A stretch of DNA of 13,262 nucleotides from assembly GCA_026386995.1 (NCBI GenBank), contig JAPLMO010000432.1, positions 1 through 13,262 on the forward strand. The letters are read 5' to 3'. The notes under the pieces are model-generated. The model did not search any database. It was not told where the DNA came from and was given only the letters and a program-made list of their open reading frames with translations. Position numbers and translations under genes: made by a program. Below, in pieces: positions 1-8,424 of this stretch. Within the stretch, counting starts at the first letter, position 1, and the number at the start of each line of letters is the position of its first letter. The DNA comes from Planctomycetota bacterium. Lineage in GTDB: Bacteria > Planctomycetota > Phycisphaerae > FEN-1346.

Positions 1-1
1 T

Positions 2-154
2 GCCAAGCCCGAAGGCCACAATAGAGAGGCCCTGGTCGCCCTGCGGAAACTCGGCAGGCGGGAAGTGCGCGGAATGCTTGCCGCAAAGGCCGCAGAGGCC
101 CGGCCGGAAACCCGCGGCAGGGGCAAGGGCCGGCGCCGGAAGAAGCGACGGTAA
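2..154 (+). CDS. C-terminal end of an unidentified protein (partial)
   Basis: An open frame enters from the left edge and ends at a TAA at 152-154, giving the last 50 residues of a protein. It starts AKPEGHNREALVALRKLG and ends in a very basic tail (RGKGRRRKKRR). The middle could form a helix (residues about 7-34), and the tail is the sort often found on RNA- or ribosome-associated proteins such as helicases, but that is only a compositional hint. The third codon positions are G/C-rich in this frame, unlike the competing frame that starts at 78. The family cannot be identified from what is visible. It runs towards the minus-strand remnant at 193-402. Confidence 0.5.
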   Translation, partial: AKPEGHNREALVALRKLGRREVRGMLAAKAAEARPETRGRGKGRRRKKRR

Positions 155-192
155 CTTCCCGGAGGTTCCGTGCTGGCGGGTGAAACCTGGAA

Positions 193-402
193 TCAGCCGC
201 CCGCCACGATGCGTTCGCTGGGGGAGACCGTGCCCCCGCGGCCCAGCACCGACGCCGCAACGACCAGCGGCGCCGCCGCTACGCCGCCGACGACCGCGGC
301 CCGCTTGAGAAACTGTCGGCGGGTCAGGCCGCGCGACGGGCCGGGCCTGCCCTCCAGTGCGGCTGATTCACCGAGGCTCTGGTCCGTTACGGTCCGTGGC
401 AA
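193..402 (-). pseudogene. Truncated Tat-leader remnant of a Gfo/Idh/MocA-type oxidoreductase
   Basis: The frame begins at a TTG (400-402) preceded by GGGAGGG 10 nt upstream and encodes 69 residues. Residues 27-33 are the twin-arginine motif LTRRQFL, followed by a hydrophobic Ala/Val stretch (VVGGVAAAPLVVAASVLG) and then GRGGTVSPSERIVAGG. Planctomycete Gfo/Idh/MocA-family secreted oxidoreductases typically start this way, the final GG leading into the GxGxxG nucleotide-binding loop. Here a TGA follows directly, and the DNA beyond (155-192) does not continue a Rossmann fold in any frame I read. The gene looks cut off at its export leader, leaving the start site and leader without the enzyme. 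A genuine short exported peptide is the alternative, but less likely. Confidence 0.6.
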
Positions 403-472
403 TATGGTTCGTCCCTCCCGTCTTCTGCTCGTGCAGACGAGGTGTGTGTAGTGCGACGGCGCCAGATTGCGA

Positions 473-506
473 TTTGCGCGGCAGGTCAGGAGACCCGCCG
501 CGCAAA
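473..506. repeat. Strong 15-bp hairpin with AGGA loop
   Basis: TTTGCGCGGCAGGTC (473-487) pairs with GACCCGCCGCGCAAA (492-506) around a 4-nt AGGA loop, with a single A/C mismatch. It lies in the 403-761 spacer between the truncated leader gene and dapA. No run of T follows on either strand, so a classical terminator is not supported. The TTT-stem-tetraloop-stem-AAA plan resembles the TTTAGCC hairpins elsewhere in the window, although the stem sequence differs. Confidence 0.55.
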
Positions 507-546
507 CAGCGATTCAGCGCTGTCGTACTAAGACCGATGCCATACG

Positions 547-686
547 CGTCGCCCGTAGTGCGTCAGTCTCGGTGGCTGATGTGGCACGGCTGGCTTGCCC
601 AGCCGTGGGGAGCGTCGCGAATCTTCGCCACGGCTGGACAAGCCAGCCGTGCCACATCCCCTATAACTGACGCAGTACCGTCGCCC
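547..686. mobile_element. MITE-like palindromic element with 8-bp target duplication
   Basis: The element proper is 555-678 (124 bp). Its ends are inverted: GTAGTGCGTCAGT (555-567) against ACTGACGCAGTAC (666-678), 12 of 13 matching. An inner pair of 30-bp arms, 579-608 and 628-657, matches at 29 of 30 positions around a 19-nt centre. Each arm contains its own small hairpin (CACGGCTGG, 5-nt loop, CCAGCCGTG at 585-607). The octamer CGTCGCCC occurs immediately outside both ends, at 547-554 and 679-686, as a transposition target duplication would. It has no coding capacity, so movement would need a transposase supplied elsewhere. It sits just upstream of the possible dapA promoter. Confidence 0.75.
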
Positions 687-697
687 CTCCTTCGCGC

Positions 698-725
698 TGG
701 ACTCTGCGGCCCGGCCCGGTAGAAT
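698..725 (+). promoter_or_regulatory. Possible sigma-70-type promoter for dapA
   Basis: TGGACT (698-703, 4 of 6 to TTGACA) and TAGAAT (720-725, 5 of 6 to TATAAT) are 16 bp apart, about 36 nt before the dapA ATG. The -35 lies only 11 bp beyond the right target duplication of the MITE-like element, so that insertion would have replaced the original upstream region. Confidence 0.4.
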
Positions 726-761
726 GGCATTCCTGGTGCAAGCCTGTAGAGGAGACTTCGT

Positions 762-1631
762 ATGTTTTCGGGAAGCCTTGTAGCGCTGGTCACGCCGTTT
801 AAGAACGGCATCGTGGACTTTGCGACCATCGAGCGGCTGGTCGATTGGCACGTCGAGCAGGGGACCGAGGGCCTCGTGCCGGTCGGGACCACCGGCGAGA
901 GCCCGACCGTCGACGTCGAGGAGCACGAGAAGATCATCGCGACGGTCGTCAAGCGCGCGGCCGGCCGCATACCGGTCATCGCCGGCGCGGGCGGCAACGC
1001 GACGGCCGAAGCAATCGAACTGACGAAGTTCTCCAAGGACGCCGGGGCCACGGCCACACTCCAGGTGGCGCCGTACTACAACAAGCCCACGCAGGAAGGG
1101 CTGTACCGGCACTTTGCGGCGATCGCCGAGGCGGTCGATCTGCCGATGGTGCTCTACAACATTCCGGGGCGATGCGTCGTCAATATGACGCCCGAGACCA
1201 TCGCTCGCCTGGCCAAGGTCCCGCAGGTCGTCGCCATCAAGGAAGCCACCGGCTCGATGGACCAGACGAGCGAGATCATCGCGCGGTGCGACCTGACGGT
1301 CCTCTCCGGCGACGACAGCCTGACGCTGCCGCTGATGGCCCTCGGGGCGAAGGGCGTCATCAGCGTCGTGGCGAACGTTGTGCCCAAGGACGTCAAGCGC
1401 CTGACGAGCGCCATGCTGGCGGGCGACGTGGCGACGGCCCGCGCGGCCCACCGGAAACTCTTCCCCCTGTGCCGCGCGTTGTTCGTCGAGACCAATCCCA
1501 TCCCCGTCAAGACGGCGATGAAGTGGGCGGGCCTCATGGAGTCGGACGAGAAGCGTCTGCCCCTGACAGACCTTTCGGCCGCAAGCGCAGAGACCCTGCG
1601 GCGGGCGATGAAGGAGTACGGGCTGCTGTAA
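762..1631 (+). CDS. dapA: 4-hydroxy-tetrahydrodipicolinate synthase
   Basis: DapA condenses pyruvate with L-aspartate semialdehyde, the first committed step of the diaminopimelate/lysine pathway, in the cytoplasm. The 289-aa product is the usual length and forms one TIM barrel. Visible family residues are the GTTGES loop (T43, T44), Y106 in APYYNKPTQ, Y132 and R137 in LYNIPGR, and the Schiff-base lysine K160 in VAIKEATG. Thr, Tyr and Arg fall where the E. coli enzyme has T44/T45, Y107, Y133 and R138, so an active enzyme is expected. The ATG at 762 follows an AGGAGA ribosome-binding site 7-8 nt upstream and gives the canonical start MFSGSLVALVTPF. It leads a plus-strand cluster; the next gene begins 8 nt after its stop. 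No other lysine gene is in the window. Related aldolases of the family (NanA, KdgD types) are possible, but the motif set favours DapA. Confidence 0.95.
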   Translation: MFSGSLVALVTPFKNGIVDFATIERLVDWHVEQGTEGLVPVGTTGESPTVDVEEHEKIIATVVKRAAGRIPVIAGAGGNATAEAIELTKFSKDAGATATLQVAPYYNKPTQEGLYRHFAAIAEAVDLPMVLYNIPGRCVVNMTPETIARLAKVPQVVAIKEATGSMDQTSEIIARCDLTVLSGDDSLTLPLMALGAKGVISVVANVVPKDVKRLTSAMLAGDVATARAAHRKLFPLCRALFVETNPIPVKTAMKWAGLMESDEKRLPLTDLSAASAETLRRAMKEYGLL

Positions 1632-1639
1632 AGGGCGCC

Positions 1640-3316
1640 ATGGCCAAGCGACGCAAGTCGCACACAACTCTGGAGCGTCGGGGCCGGCTGATCTTCGGCC
1701 TGTTCATTCTGCTGACGGTCATCGCCTGCATGTGGTGGCCGTATTGGCAGATCGAGCAGGTGGTCTGGTCCGGCGAGGCCGACCGCGCGCAGGCCCTGGC
1801 GCGGGCGTACCTCCAGGACTTCCATGCCTCGCAGTTCCTGTCGGCCGACGCGAAGTCTCCCGAGGCGATCCGCCGCACGATGGCCGAGCAACTGCGGCGT
1901 TTCGGCCCGATGCGGTCCGAGAAAGAGCCGCAGCGGATCCATTTCGAGCCGGCCGCGCCGAACATGCCCCAGGTCCCGCCCGCCGGCCTGTCGCCGTTCG
2001 GGGAATCCTCCGTCAAGACGTTCCTCAGGCATCCTGCGGAGCGGCGGAACTGGCAGACGGCCGGCGAATCGTTCCTCTATGCCCAGACCTTTCGCGCCGA
2101 GGCCGAGTGCCTCGCCTGCCACGGCCAGTACAAGACCGGCGAGATCATCGACGTCCTGGCCCTGAACCTGTCGGCCCGCGAGGCCAACAAGACCGTCTTT
2201 GCGAATCGCCTGATCCTTCTGGCGGCGGGCCTGCTGGTGGTCGCGCTCTCAATGACCTTCTTCTACGCCGTCTTCCGCTACTCGGTTGTCCGGCCCATCC
2301 GGCACCTGAAGGACGTGGCCGACCGCGTCAGCGAGGGCGACCTCCAGGTCCGCAGCGAGATCGACACCGGCAACGAACTCCAGGACCTCTCCGACGCCCT
2401 GAACCACATGCTGGATGAGTTGGCGAAGACCCAGGCCGAGTTGCGCGCCGCCACGGCGGCCCGCGACGCCAAACTGGACGAACTGGCCAAGGCCAACGTC
2501 GCCCTGTTCGAGATGAACCAGGTCAAGAACAAGTTCCTGACGACGATGAGCCACGAGTTGCGGACGCCCCTTAACTCGATCCTGGGGTTCGCGCAGATTC
2601 TTGCCGATGCACCCGCCATGGCCGCCGAACCGAAACTCCAGCGCTACGCCCGCAACATCCAGACCTCCGGCCGCATGCTCCTGGAGATGATCAACGACCT
2701 GCTGGACTTGGCGAAGATCGAGGCCGGCCGCATCCAGGTCCGCTGCGAAAAAGTGTCGCCGCAGAACATCGTCGAGGTGGTCTGCGGCATGGTCCGGCCG
2801 ATGCTGGCCGGGACGCCGCTGAAACTGTCGCACGAGGTGGACCCCGCCGTCCCGCTCATGTTCACCGACGGCACCAAGGTCCAGCAGATCCTCTACAACC
2901 TCCTGTCAAACGCCATCAAGTTCACCGCCGAGGGGTCGGTCAATGTCACGGTGCGCCCCGCGCCGGAGCCGGCCGACGCGCCCGCGGCGACGGGCCCGGC
3001 GGCCGCCGCCGCACCCCAGGCCCAGGTCAAGCACGTCGCCTTTGCCGTCTCCGACACGGGGCCGGGCATCCCGAGGGACGAGCACCTGCGCATTTTTGAA
3101 CGGTTTACGCAACTTGACTCCGGGCACACCCGGCGATATCGTGGTACGGGCCTGGGCCTTTCAATCGTAAAAGAACTGACGGGCCTCCTGGGCGGCACGG
3201 TGCTGGTCGACAGCGAGGTGGGGCGCGGATCGACGTTTACCGTCGTCCTGCCGGTCGATTCGGCGGCCGAGGCTCGCGCGGCCGAGGGCGCCCCTGCGGC
3301 GGCGACGCAGGGGTGA
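1640..3316 (+). CDS. Membrane sensor histidine kinase with c-type haem motif sensor domain (Tll0287/DUF3365-like)
   Basis: This 558-aa transmembrane kinase has, in order: a basic N-terminus; a membrane segment at about 17-36; a periplasmic region at about 37-188 with CLACH (157-161), a CxxCH haem c attachment motif; a second membrane segment at about 190-213; a HAMP linker (about 214-262); a short coiled coil (about 262-295); a HisKA domain with phospho-acceptor H305 in MSHELRTPLNS; and an ATPase domain with N-box LLSNAIKF (N424), DTGPGIP (472-478) and GTGLGLS (502-508). The sensor resembles the haem-binding Tll0287-like family, which suggests redox or small-ligand sensing (inference). An Ala/Pro-rich insert (about 439-463) splits the ATPase domain. 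The ATG at 1640 overlaps a short AAAGGG site next to the dapA stop; the frame stays open upstream, but that would overlap dapA wholly. No response regulator is in the window, so its partner is unknown. Confidence 0.88.
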   Translation: MAKRRKSHTTLERRGRLIFGLFILLTVIACMWWPYWQIEQVVWSGEADRAQALARAYLQDFHASQFLSADAKSPEAIRRTMAEQLRRFGPMRSEKEPQRIHFEPAAPNMPQVPPAGLSPFGESSVKTFLRHPAERRNWQTAGESFLYAQTFRAEAECLACHGQYKTGEIIDVLALNLSAREANKTVFANRLILLAAGLLVVALSMTFFYAVFRYSVVRPIRHLKDVADRVSEGDLQVRSEIDTGNELQDLSDALNHMLDELAKTQAELRAATAARDAKLDELAKANVALFEMNQVKNKFLTTMSHELRTPLNSILGFAQILADAPAMAAEPKLQRYARNIQTSGRMLLEMINDLLDLAKIEAGRIQVRCEKVSPQNIVEVVCGMVRPMLAGTPLKLSHEVDPAVPLMFTDGTKVQQILYNLLSNAIKFTAEGSVNVTVRPAPEPADAPAATGPAAAAAPQAQVKHVAFAVSDTGPGIPRDEHLRIFERFTQLDSGHTRRYRGTGLGLSIVKELTGLLGGTVLVDSEVGRGSTFTVVLPVDSAAEARAAEGAPAAATQG

Positions 3317-3382
3317 CCGCGGGTCGGCGCACGGGGGCGGATGCGACGCCGGGGTGTTCGCCGGCGACTGGAGATAATCTTT

Positions 3383-4468
3383 ATGTCGATCCTTTTCAGA
3401 TGTCCCTGCGGCCGGAGCATGGTCGTGGAGGAGGACCGGGCCGGGGCGGTCGTCATGTGCCCCAACTGCCGCAGGTCGCTGAAGGTTCCCAGCGGCAAGG
3501 ACCGCGGCGTCCACATCGCCTCCGCGCCGAGCAAGGTGCGCACGTCGCGCCTCTGCCAGCGTTGCAGCAAAGAGGTGCCGGTGGATTCGCAGATGTGCCC
3601 CCACTGCAAGGCCATTCTGCTGGACGTACACGGCGCCCCGCCGCCGGCCAAGGCGGCCGGCGCAGCCGCGGCCCCCGCGGGCGGGCCGGCCGTACAGCCG
3701 ATCCTCTACGGCGGGGCGCGCGGCTCGTGGTTCACCCGCCTCTCGCCCGGCGGCAAGGGCGGCGTCCTCGGCGGCGCGGCGGCCTTTGTCCTTGTCCTGG
3801 CGGCGGTCGGCGGCCTTCTTTACTCCTCGTGGTATGCAAGTCAGGTGAGGGAGGCCCAGGGTCTTGTCCAGAAAGCCTTCACCGATGGCCGCAAACTCGA
3901 GGCCATCGGCAAGTTCCAGGAGGCGTACGACCTCTGCTGGGCGGCCGTCGGCAAGGAGGAGTACCTCCGCAAGTCCGGCGAGTCGAAGGATGCGCAGTCC
4001 GTGGACGCGCTGAAGGCCCGCATCACGGCCCTTCAGTACCTCGTCTATGAGCCGAAGGTCCGCGGCTCGGTCCACTGGAAACCGAAATCGCAGGGAGAGT
4101 ATGACCAGGCCGTGGCGGACCTGCGGAAGGACTCCTCTACTTACAAGGAACGGCTCTCCGTGGTGGCCGATGCCGGCATCGCCGCCGCCCAGTTCGGCAA
4201 GAGCAACCCGGGCGACCAGGCCGGTTACGAACAGAAGGTCATCCAGGCGATGGACACCTACGTGAAGTCCGTCAACCAGATGACCGAGCCGCAGCGCGCC
4301 CAGTTCACGTTCCAGTCGCTGATGGAAGGCATGAAACAACTCGCCGGCGCCAACCGCAACTGGGCCAAGCCCGCGGAACGCGACGTCTACCTGAATAATG
4401 CCGGAGGGTATCTCGGCGCTGCCAAGGAAACCGCCGCGCGCGGCGAGGACAACCTCCTGCCACGGTAG
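3383..4468 (+). CDS. Membrane-anchored double zinc-ribbon protein
   Basis: The product is 361 aa and of unknown function. The start at 3383 (MSILFRCPCGRSM) is preferred because GGAG lies 9 nt upstream and the first zinc ribbon begins at once; an in-frame ATG at 3341 would add a basic stretch without similarity to the family. The N-terminus has two cysteine clusters: C7/C9 with C26/C29 (FRCPCG...MCPNC), then C58/C61 with C72/C75 (CQRC...CPHC). An Ala/Pro-rich linker (about 84-106) and one membrane segment (about 127-149) follow, then a mostly helical soluble domain of about 210 residues. Proteins with an N-terminal ribbon of the form F+CPCG...CPxC plus a membrane anchor are common in planctomycetes. 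It follows the kinase by 66 nt and may be co-transcribed. It ends 27 nt from the convergent guaB stop, with no clear terminator between. Confidence 0.75.
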   Translation: MSILFRCPCGRSMVVEEDRAGAVVMCPNCRRSLKVPSGKDRGVHIASAPSKVRTSRLCQRCSKEVPVDSQMCPHCKAILLDVHGAPPPAKAAGAAAAPAGGPAVQPILYGGARGSWFTRLSPGGKGGVLGGAAAFVLVLAAVGGLLYSSWYASQVREAQGLVQKAFTDGRKLEAIGKFQEAYDLCWAAVGKEEYLRKSGESKDAQSVDALKARITALQYLVYEPKVRGSVHWKPKSQGEYDQAVADLRKDSSTYKERLSVVADAGIAAAQFGKSNPGDQAGYEQKVIQAMDTYVKSVNQMTEPQRAQFTFQSLMEGMKQLAGANRNWAKPAERDVYLNNAGGYLGAAKETAARGEDNLLPR

Positions 4469-4495
4469 GCCGATATGTAAAGCAGCGCCGGCGAC

Positions 4496-6016
<1,521 letters not shown>

Positions 6017-6045
6017 CTATTGGGCCTGTTACCCAATTGCCGTTC

Positions 6046-6124
6046 ATGTAGGGTGGGTGCTATGCACCCACCATTTTCACGTGAAAACAACGGCATTGGT
6101 GGGTGCATAGCACCCATCCTACAT
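6046..6124. repeat. 79-bp double-hairpin palindromic repeat between tkt and guaB
   Basis: Arms 6046-6073 and 6097-6124 are inverted copies with 27 of 28 positions matching. Each arm is itself a hairpin built on TGGGTGC-TAT-GCACCCA. The centre contains a perfect 14-bp palindrome, TTTTCACGTGAAAA (6074-6087). I found no flanking target duplication. The design (two nested hairpins facing one another) matches that of the element at 555-678, although the sequence is unrelated. It starts 30 nt beyond the tkt stop and could also stop or stabilise the tkt transcript; no T-run follows. Confidence 0.7.
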
Positions 6125-6154
6125 ATCTTCGCCTCTCGGCCCTTGCTCTTGCGA

Positions 6155-8092
6155 TCAAGCCTTGCCGAGCAGTTCCCTGGCCCGGCGGACGATGGCGTCT
6201 GTTCCCAGGCCGACGAAGGCGATGACGTCGTCGGCGGTCTTGCCGGACTTCGGCATCTTCTTGCACGTCATCGAGGCCACGCGGAGGTTGCCCTTCTCGG
6301 CCGCCTTCGCCGCAACGGCCGCGCCAAGGCCGCCCTCGTAGTTGTCCTCAAGGACGAGCAACTTCGCGCCGGGGCCCGCACCGATGGCCGTCAGGAAGTC
6401 GTCGGCCAGCGGCAGGCTGTAGGCGTCGACCAGGCCGGCCTCGATGCCTTCCTTCTTCAGGGCCTCGATGACCTTGCGGGCCTCGTGGACCATGTAGCCC
6501 CAGGCCACCAGCGTCAGGTCCTTGCCCCTGGCGAGGACCTTCTGGCCGACCAGGCTGAACGGCTCGTCGGGCTTGTAGAGGATCGCCGTCTCGGGCCTGA
6601 GCGTCCGCATGTAGGCCATGCCGGTGTAGGCGGCCATGAGGCCGGCCAGTTTGTAAGTGCTGACGGCGTCGCACGGGTTCAGGACGACGCAGCCGACGTG
6701 GCCCTTGGGCGTCTGGACGCTGGCGAGCGACCCGAAGAACGCCGTGTCGACGACGGCCATCTGGCTCGGCCCGTCGGCCCCCAGGCTAACGCCCGAGTGG
6801 CTGCCGACCATTTTCAGGTTGGCGCACGTGTTGGCGGCCATCTCGATCTGGTCGTAGGCCCGCACGAAGAACTTGGCGAACGTGTTGGCGAATGGGATCT
6901 TGCCGGCCGCCGCAAGGCCCGCCGCCACCGAGACCATGTTCTGCTCGGCGATGCGGCACTCGACGAAACGGTCCGGGAACTCCTTGCGGAAGAGGTCCGA
7001 GAAGGTGGAGTTCGACACGTCGGCGTCGAGGGCCACGATGCGCTTCGACGCGCGGCCCAGGGCCAGCAGCGTCAGGCCGTACGCCTGGCGGGTGGCCACC
7101 TTGCCTTTCTGGACGGCGGCGGCGAACTTCGTCCCCTCGGCCAGTTTCGCCAGGTCGGGGTCCGGCAGGGCGATGGTCTCGGGCGCGGCCGGGGGAATTT
7201 CGCCCGGCGGCAGCGGCGGGCAGAGAACCATGTCGGGCTTCTCTTTGGGCAGCCGCAGTTGTTTCATCGCCTTCGCAAGTTCCGCAGCATCCAGGGGTTT
7301 GCCGTGGTAGCCGACGACCTGGAGTTCCTTGACGCCCCAGCCCTTCTTGGTCTTGGCGATGATGACGACGGGTTTGCCCTCCGGCGGCTCGGCGGCCAGG
7401 GCCTTGCGGATCGCCTCCGGGTTGTGGCCGTTGATCGTTATGGGGTACAGGCCGTAGGCCTTGACCTTCTTGGCCAGCGTGGCTGGCGACTGCTGCTCGC
7501 TTACAAAGTCGCTCTGGCCCATGTGGTTGGAGTTGAAGATGACCCGGACGTTCGTCAGTTTGTGGTCGGCGATGAAGTCCAGGGCTTCCCATATCTGGCC
7601 CTCGCGGCTCTCGCCATCGCCGACGATGCAGTAGATGGTCTTGTCGATCTTGTCCATCCGGGCGGCGAGGCCCAGGCCCGCCGCAACGCTCACGCCCTGG
7701 CCCAGCGAGCCGGTGGCGGCGTCGAAGAACGGAAAGCCGACCGCCGGGTTCGGGTGGCCTTCGACCACGCTGTGGATGTCGCGCAGGGTCCAGAGGTCCT
7801 CGATGGAGAGTTTGCGGCCCTGCCTCGGGTCCATGCCCACGACGCCGCCGACGTCGGCGTAGGCGGCGTAGATGATCGGCACGGCGTGGCCCTCGGAGAG
7901 CACCAGCCGGTCTGACAGCGGGTTCCACGGGTTGGCCGGGTCGTACCTCATCGTGTGGTACATCAGGACCGTGGTGATGTGGGCCAGGGCGGTGCCGGAA
8001 CTCGGGTGGCCCGAGCCCGCCTCGGTGGTCATGCGGCAGACGTGCCGCGAGAGTTCCTTGGCCTTGTAATTGACGGCTTCGACAAACCCCAT
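6155..8092 (-). CDS. tkt: Transketolase
   Basis: Transketolase moves two-carbon units between sugar phosphates in the non-oxidative pentose phosphate pathway, using thiamine diphosphate. The 645-aa product holds both halves in one chain. Visible motifs are GSGHPSS (26-32, H29), RLVLSEGHA (62-70), the thiamine diphosphate/metal motif GDGESREGQIWEA (158-170) closed by NSNHMGQSDF (187-196), and the pyrimidine-binding domain with the catalytic glutamate E383 in CRIAEQNM. I chose the ATG at 8092 because AAGGAGG lies 5 nt upstream; an in-frame ATG at 8119 would add nine residues but has no ribosome-binding site. Upstream is a long repeat-bearing spacer with a possible promoter; guaB follows on the same strand. 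A dihydroxyacetone synthase or a two-subunit type enzyme is less likely given the length and the single chain. Confidence 0.94.
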   Translation of the reverse strand: MGFVEAVNYKAKELSRHVCRMTTEAGSGHPSSGTALAHITTVLMYHTMRYDPANPWNPLSDRLVLSEGHAVPIIYAAYADVGGVVGMDPRQGRKLSIEDLWTLRDIHSVVEGHPNPAVGFPFFDAATGSLGQGVSVAAGLGLAARMDKIDKTIYCIVGDGESREGQIWEALDFIADHKLTNVRVIFNSNHMGQSDFVSEQQSPATLAKKVKAYGLYPITINGHNPEAIRKALAAEPPEGKPVVIIAKTKKGWGVKELQVVGYHGKPLDAAELAKAMKQLRLPKEKPDMVLCPPLPPGEIPPAAPETIALPDPDLAKLAEGTKFAAAVQKGKVATRQAYGLTLLALGRASKRIVALDADVSNSTFSDLFRKEFPDRFVECRIAEQNMVSVAAGLAAAGKIPFANTFAKFFVRAYDQIEMAANTCANLKMVGSHSGVSLGADGPSQMAVVDTAFFGSLASVQTPKGHVGCVVLNPCDAVSTYKLAGLMAAYTGMAYMRTLRPETAILYKPDEPFSLVGQKVLARGKDLTLVAWGYMVHEARKVIEALKKEGIEAGLVDAYSLPLADDFLTAIGAGPGAKLLVLEDNYEGGLGAAVAAKAAEKGNLRVASMTCKKMPKSGKTADDVIAFVGLGTDAIVRRARELLGKA

Positions 8093-8136
8093 GCCTGCCT
8101 CCTTGCGGTGTGTCGCCAATCCCCAGGGCCGCTACG

Positions 8137-8230
8137 GGCTGTCATTCTGAGGATCCGTTTACGGGTCCGAAGAATCTCGCTGTTCAGCACTATACAGGCG
8201 AGACCCTTCGCTTCGCTCAGGGTGACAGCC
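8137..8230. repeat. TGTCATTCTGAG-type palindromic repeat
   Basis: Outer arms GGCTGTCATTCTGAG (8137-8151) and CTCAGGGTGACAGCC (8216-8230) match at 13 of 15 positions. Inside, GGATCCG/CGGGTCC (8151-8168) forms a small hairpin with one G-T pair, and GAAGAATCTCGC/GCGAGACCCTTC (8169-8209) a second arm, so the whole could fold as a branched structure. Sequences of this kind (TGTCATTCTGAG ... CTTCGCTTCGCTCAG) recur in many environmental bacterial genomes, from general recollection. It has no coding capacity and lies in the probable tkt leader. Confidence 0.65.
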
Positions 8231-8260
8231 AATCTCATTTACCGGCCCTATAAACACGCT

Positions 8261-8292
8261 GGGCAAACCCCGGCGACCGCGGAGGTTTGCCC
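8261..8292 (-). other. Stem-loop in the probable tkt leader
   Basis: GGGCAAACC (8261-8269) and GGTTTGCCC (8284-8292) form a perfect 9-bp stem with a 14-nt GC-rich loop. It lies between the possible tkt promoter and the tkt start. It could be a leader regulatory hairpin or simply another repeat; no T-run follows on the minus strand, so it is not a clear terminator. Confidence 0.45.
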
Positions 8293-8321
8293 GTTCATTT
8301 CCTTCTGTTCGCCGGTAATCT

Positions 8322-8351
8322 TTTCTAATCCAAACCCACGGCTTGCGTCAA
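8322..8351 (-). promoter_or_regulatory. tkt: Possible promoter for tkt
   Basis: On the minus strand TTGACG (8346-8351, 5 of 6 to consensus) and TAGAAA (8322-8327, 4 of 6) are separated by 18 bp. If used, transcription would start near 8315 and leave a leader of about 220 nt containing the 8261-8292 stem and the 8137-8230 palindrome. The rest of the 8093-8482 spacer shows no convincing coding sequence. Confidence 0.35.
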
Positions 8352-8424
8352 CACAAATCCTGTTCGCATCCCGTTCGCCCGCAGCAGTGGTACTTGAAGC
8401 CCACCTCATGCCAGACCGGGCATG

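Noticed and set aside
845..1639. Extension of the histidine kinase frame upstream of 1640
   Set aside because: It would lie wholly inside dapA in another frame; the region reads as Arg/Gly-rich shadow and the ATG at 1640 gives a normal membrane-kinase start.
528..1667. 379-aa minus-strand open frame across dapA
   Set aside because: It covers a complete dapA with all catalytic residues on the other strand, and also runs through the palindromic element.
8093..8260. TPP riboswitch ahead of tkt
   Set aside because: I could not find the conserved thi-box pattern; the structure present is explained by a dispersed palindromic repeat.
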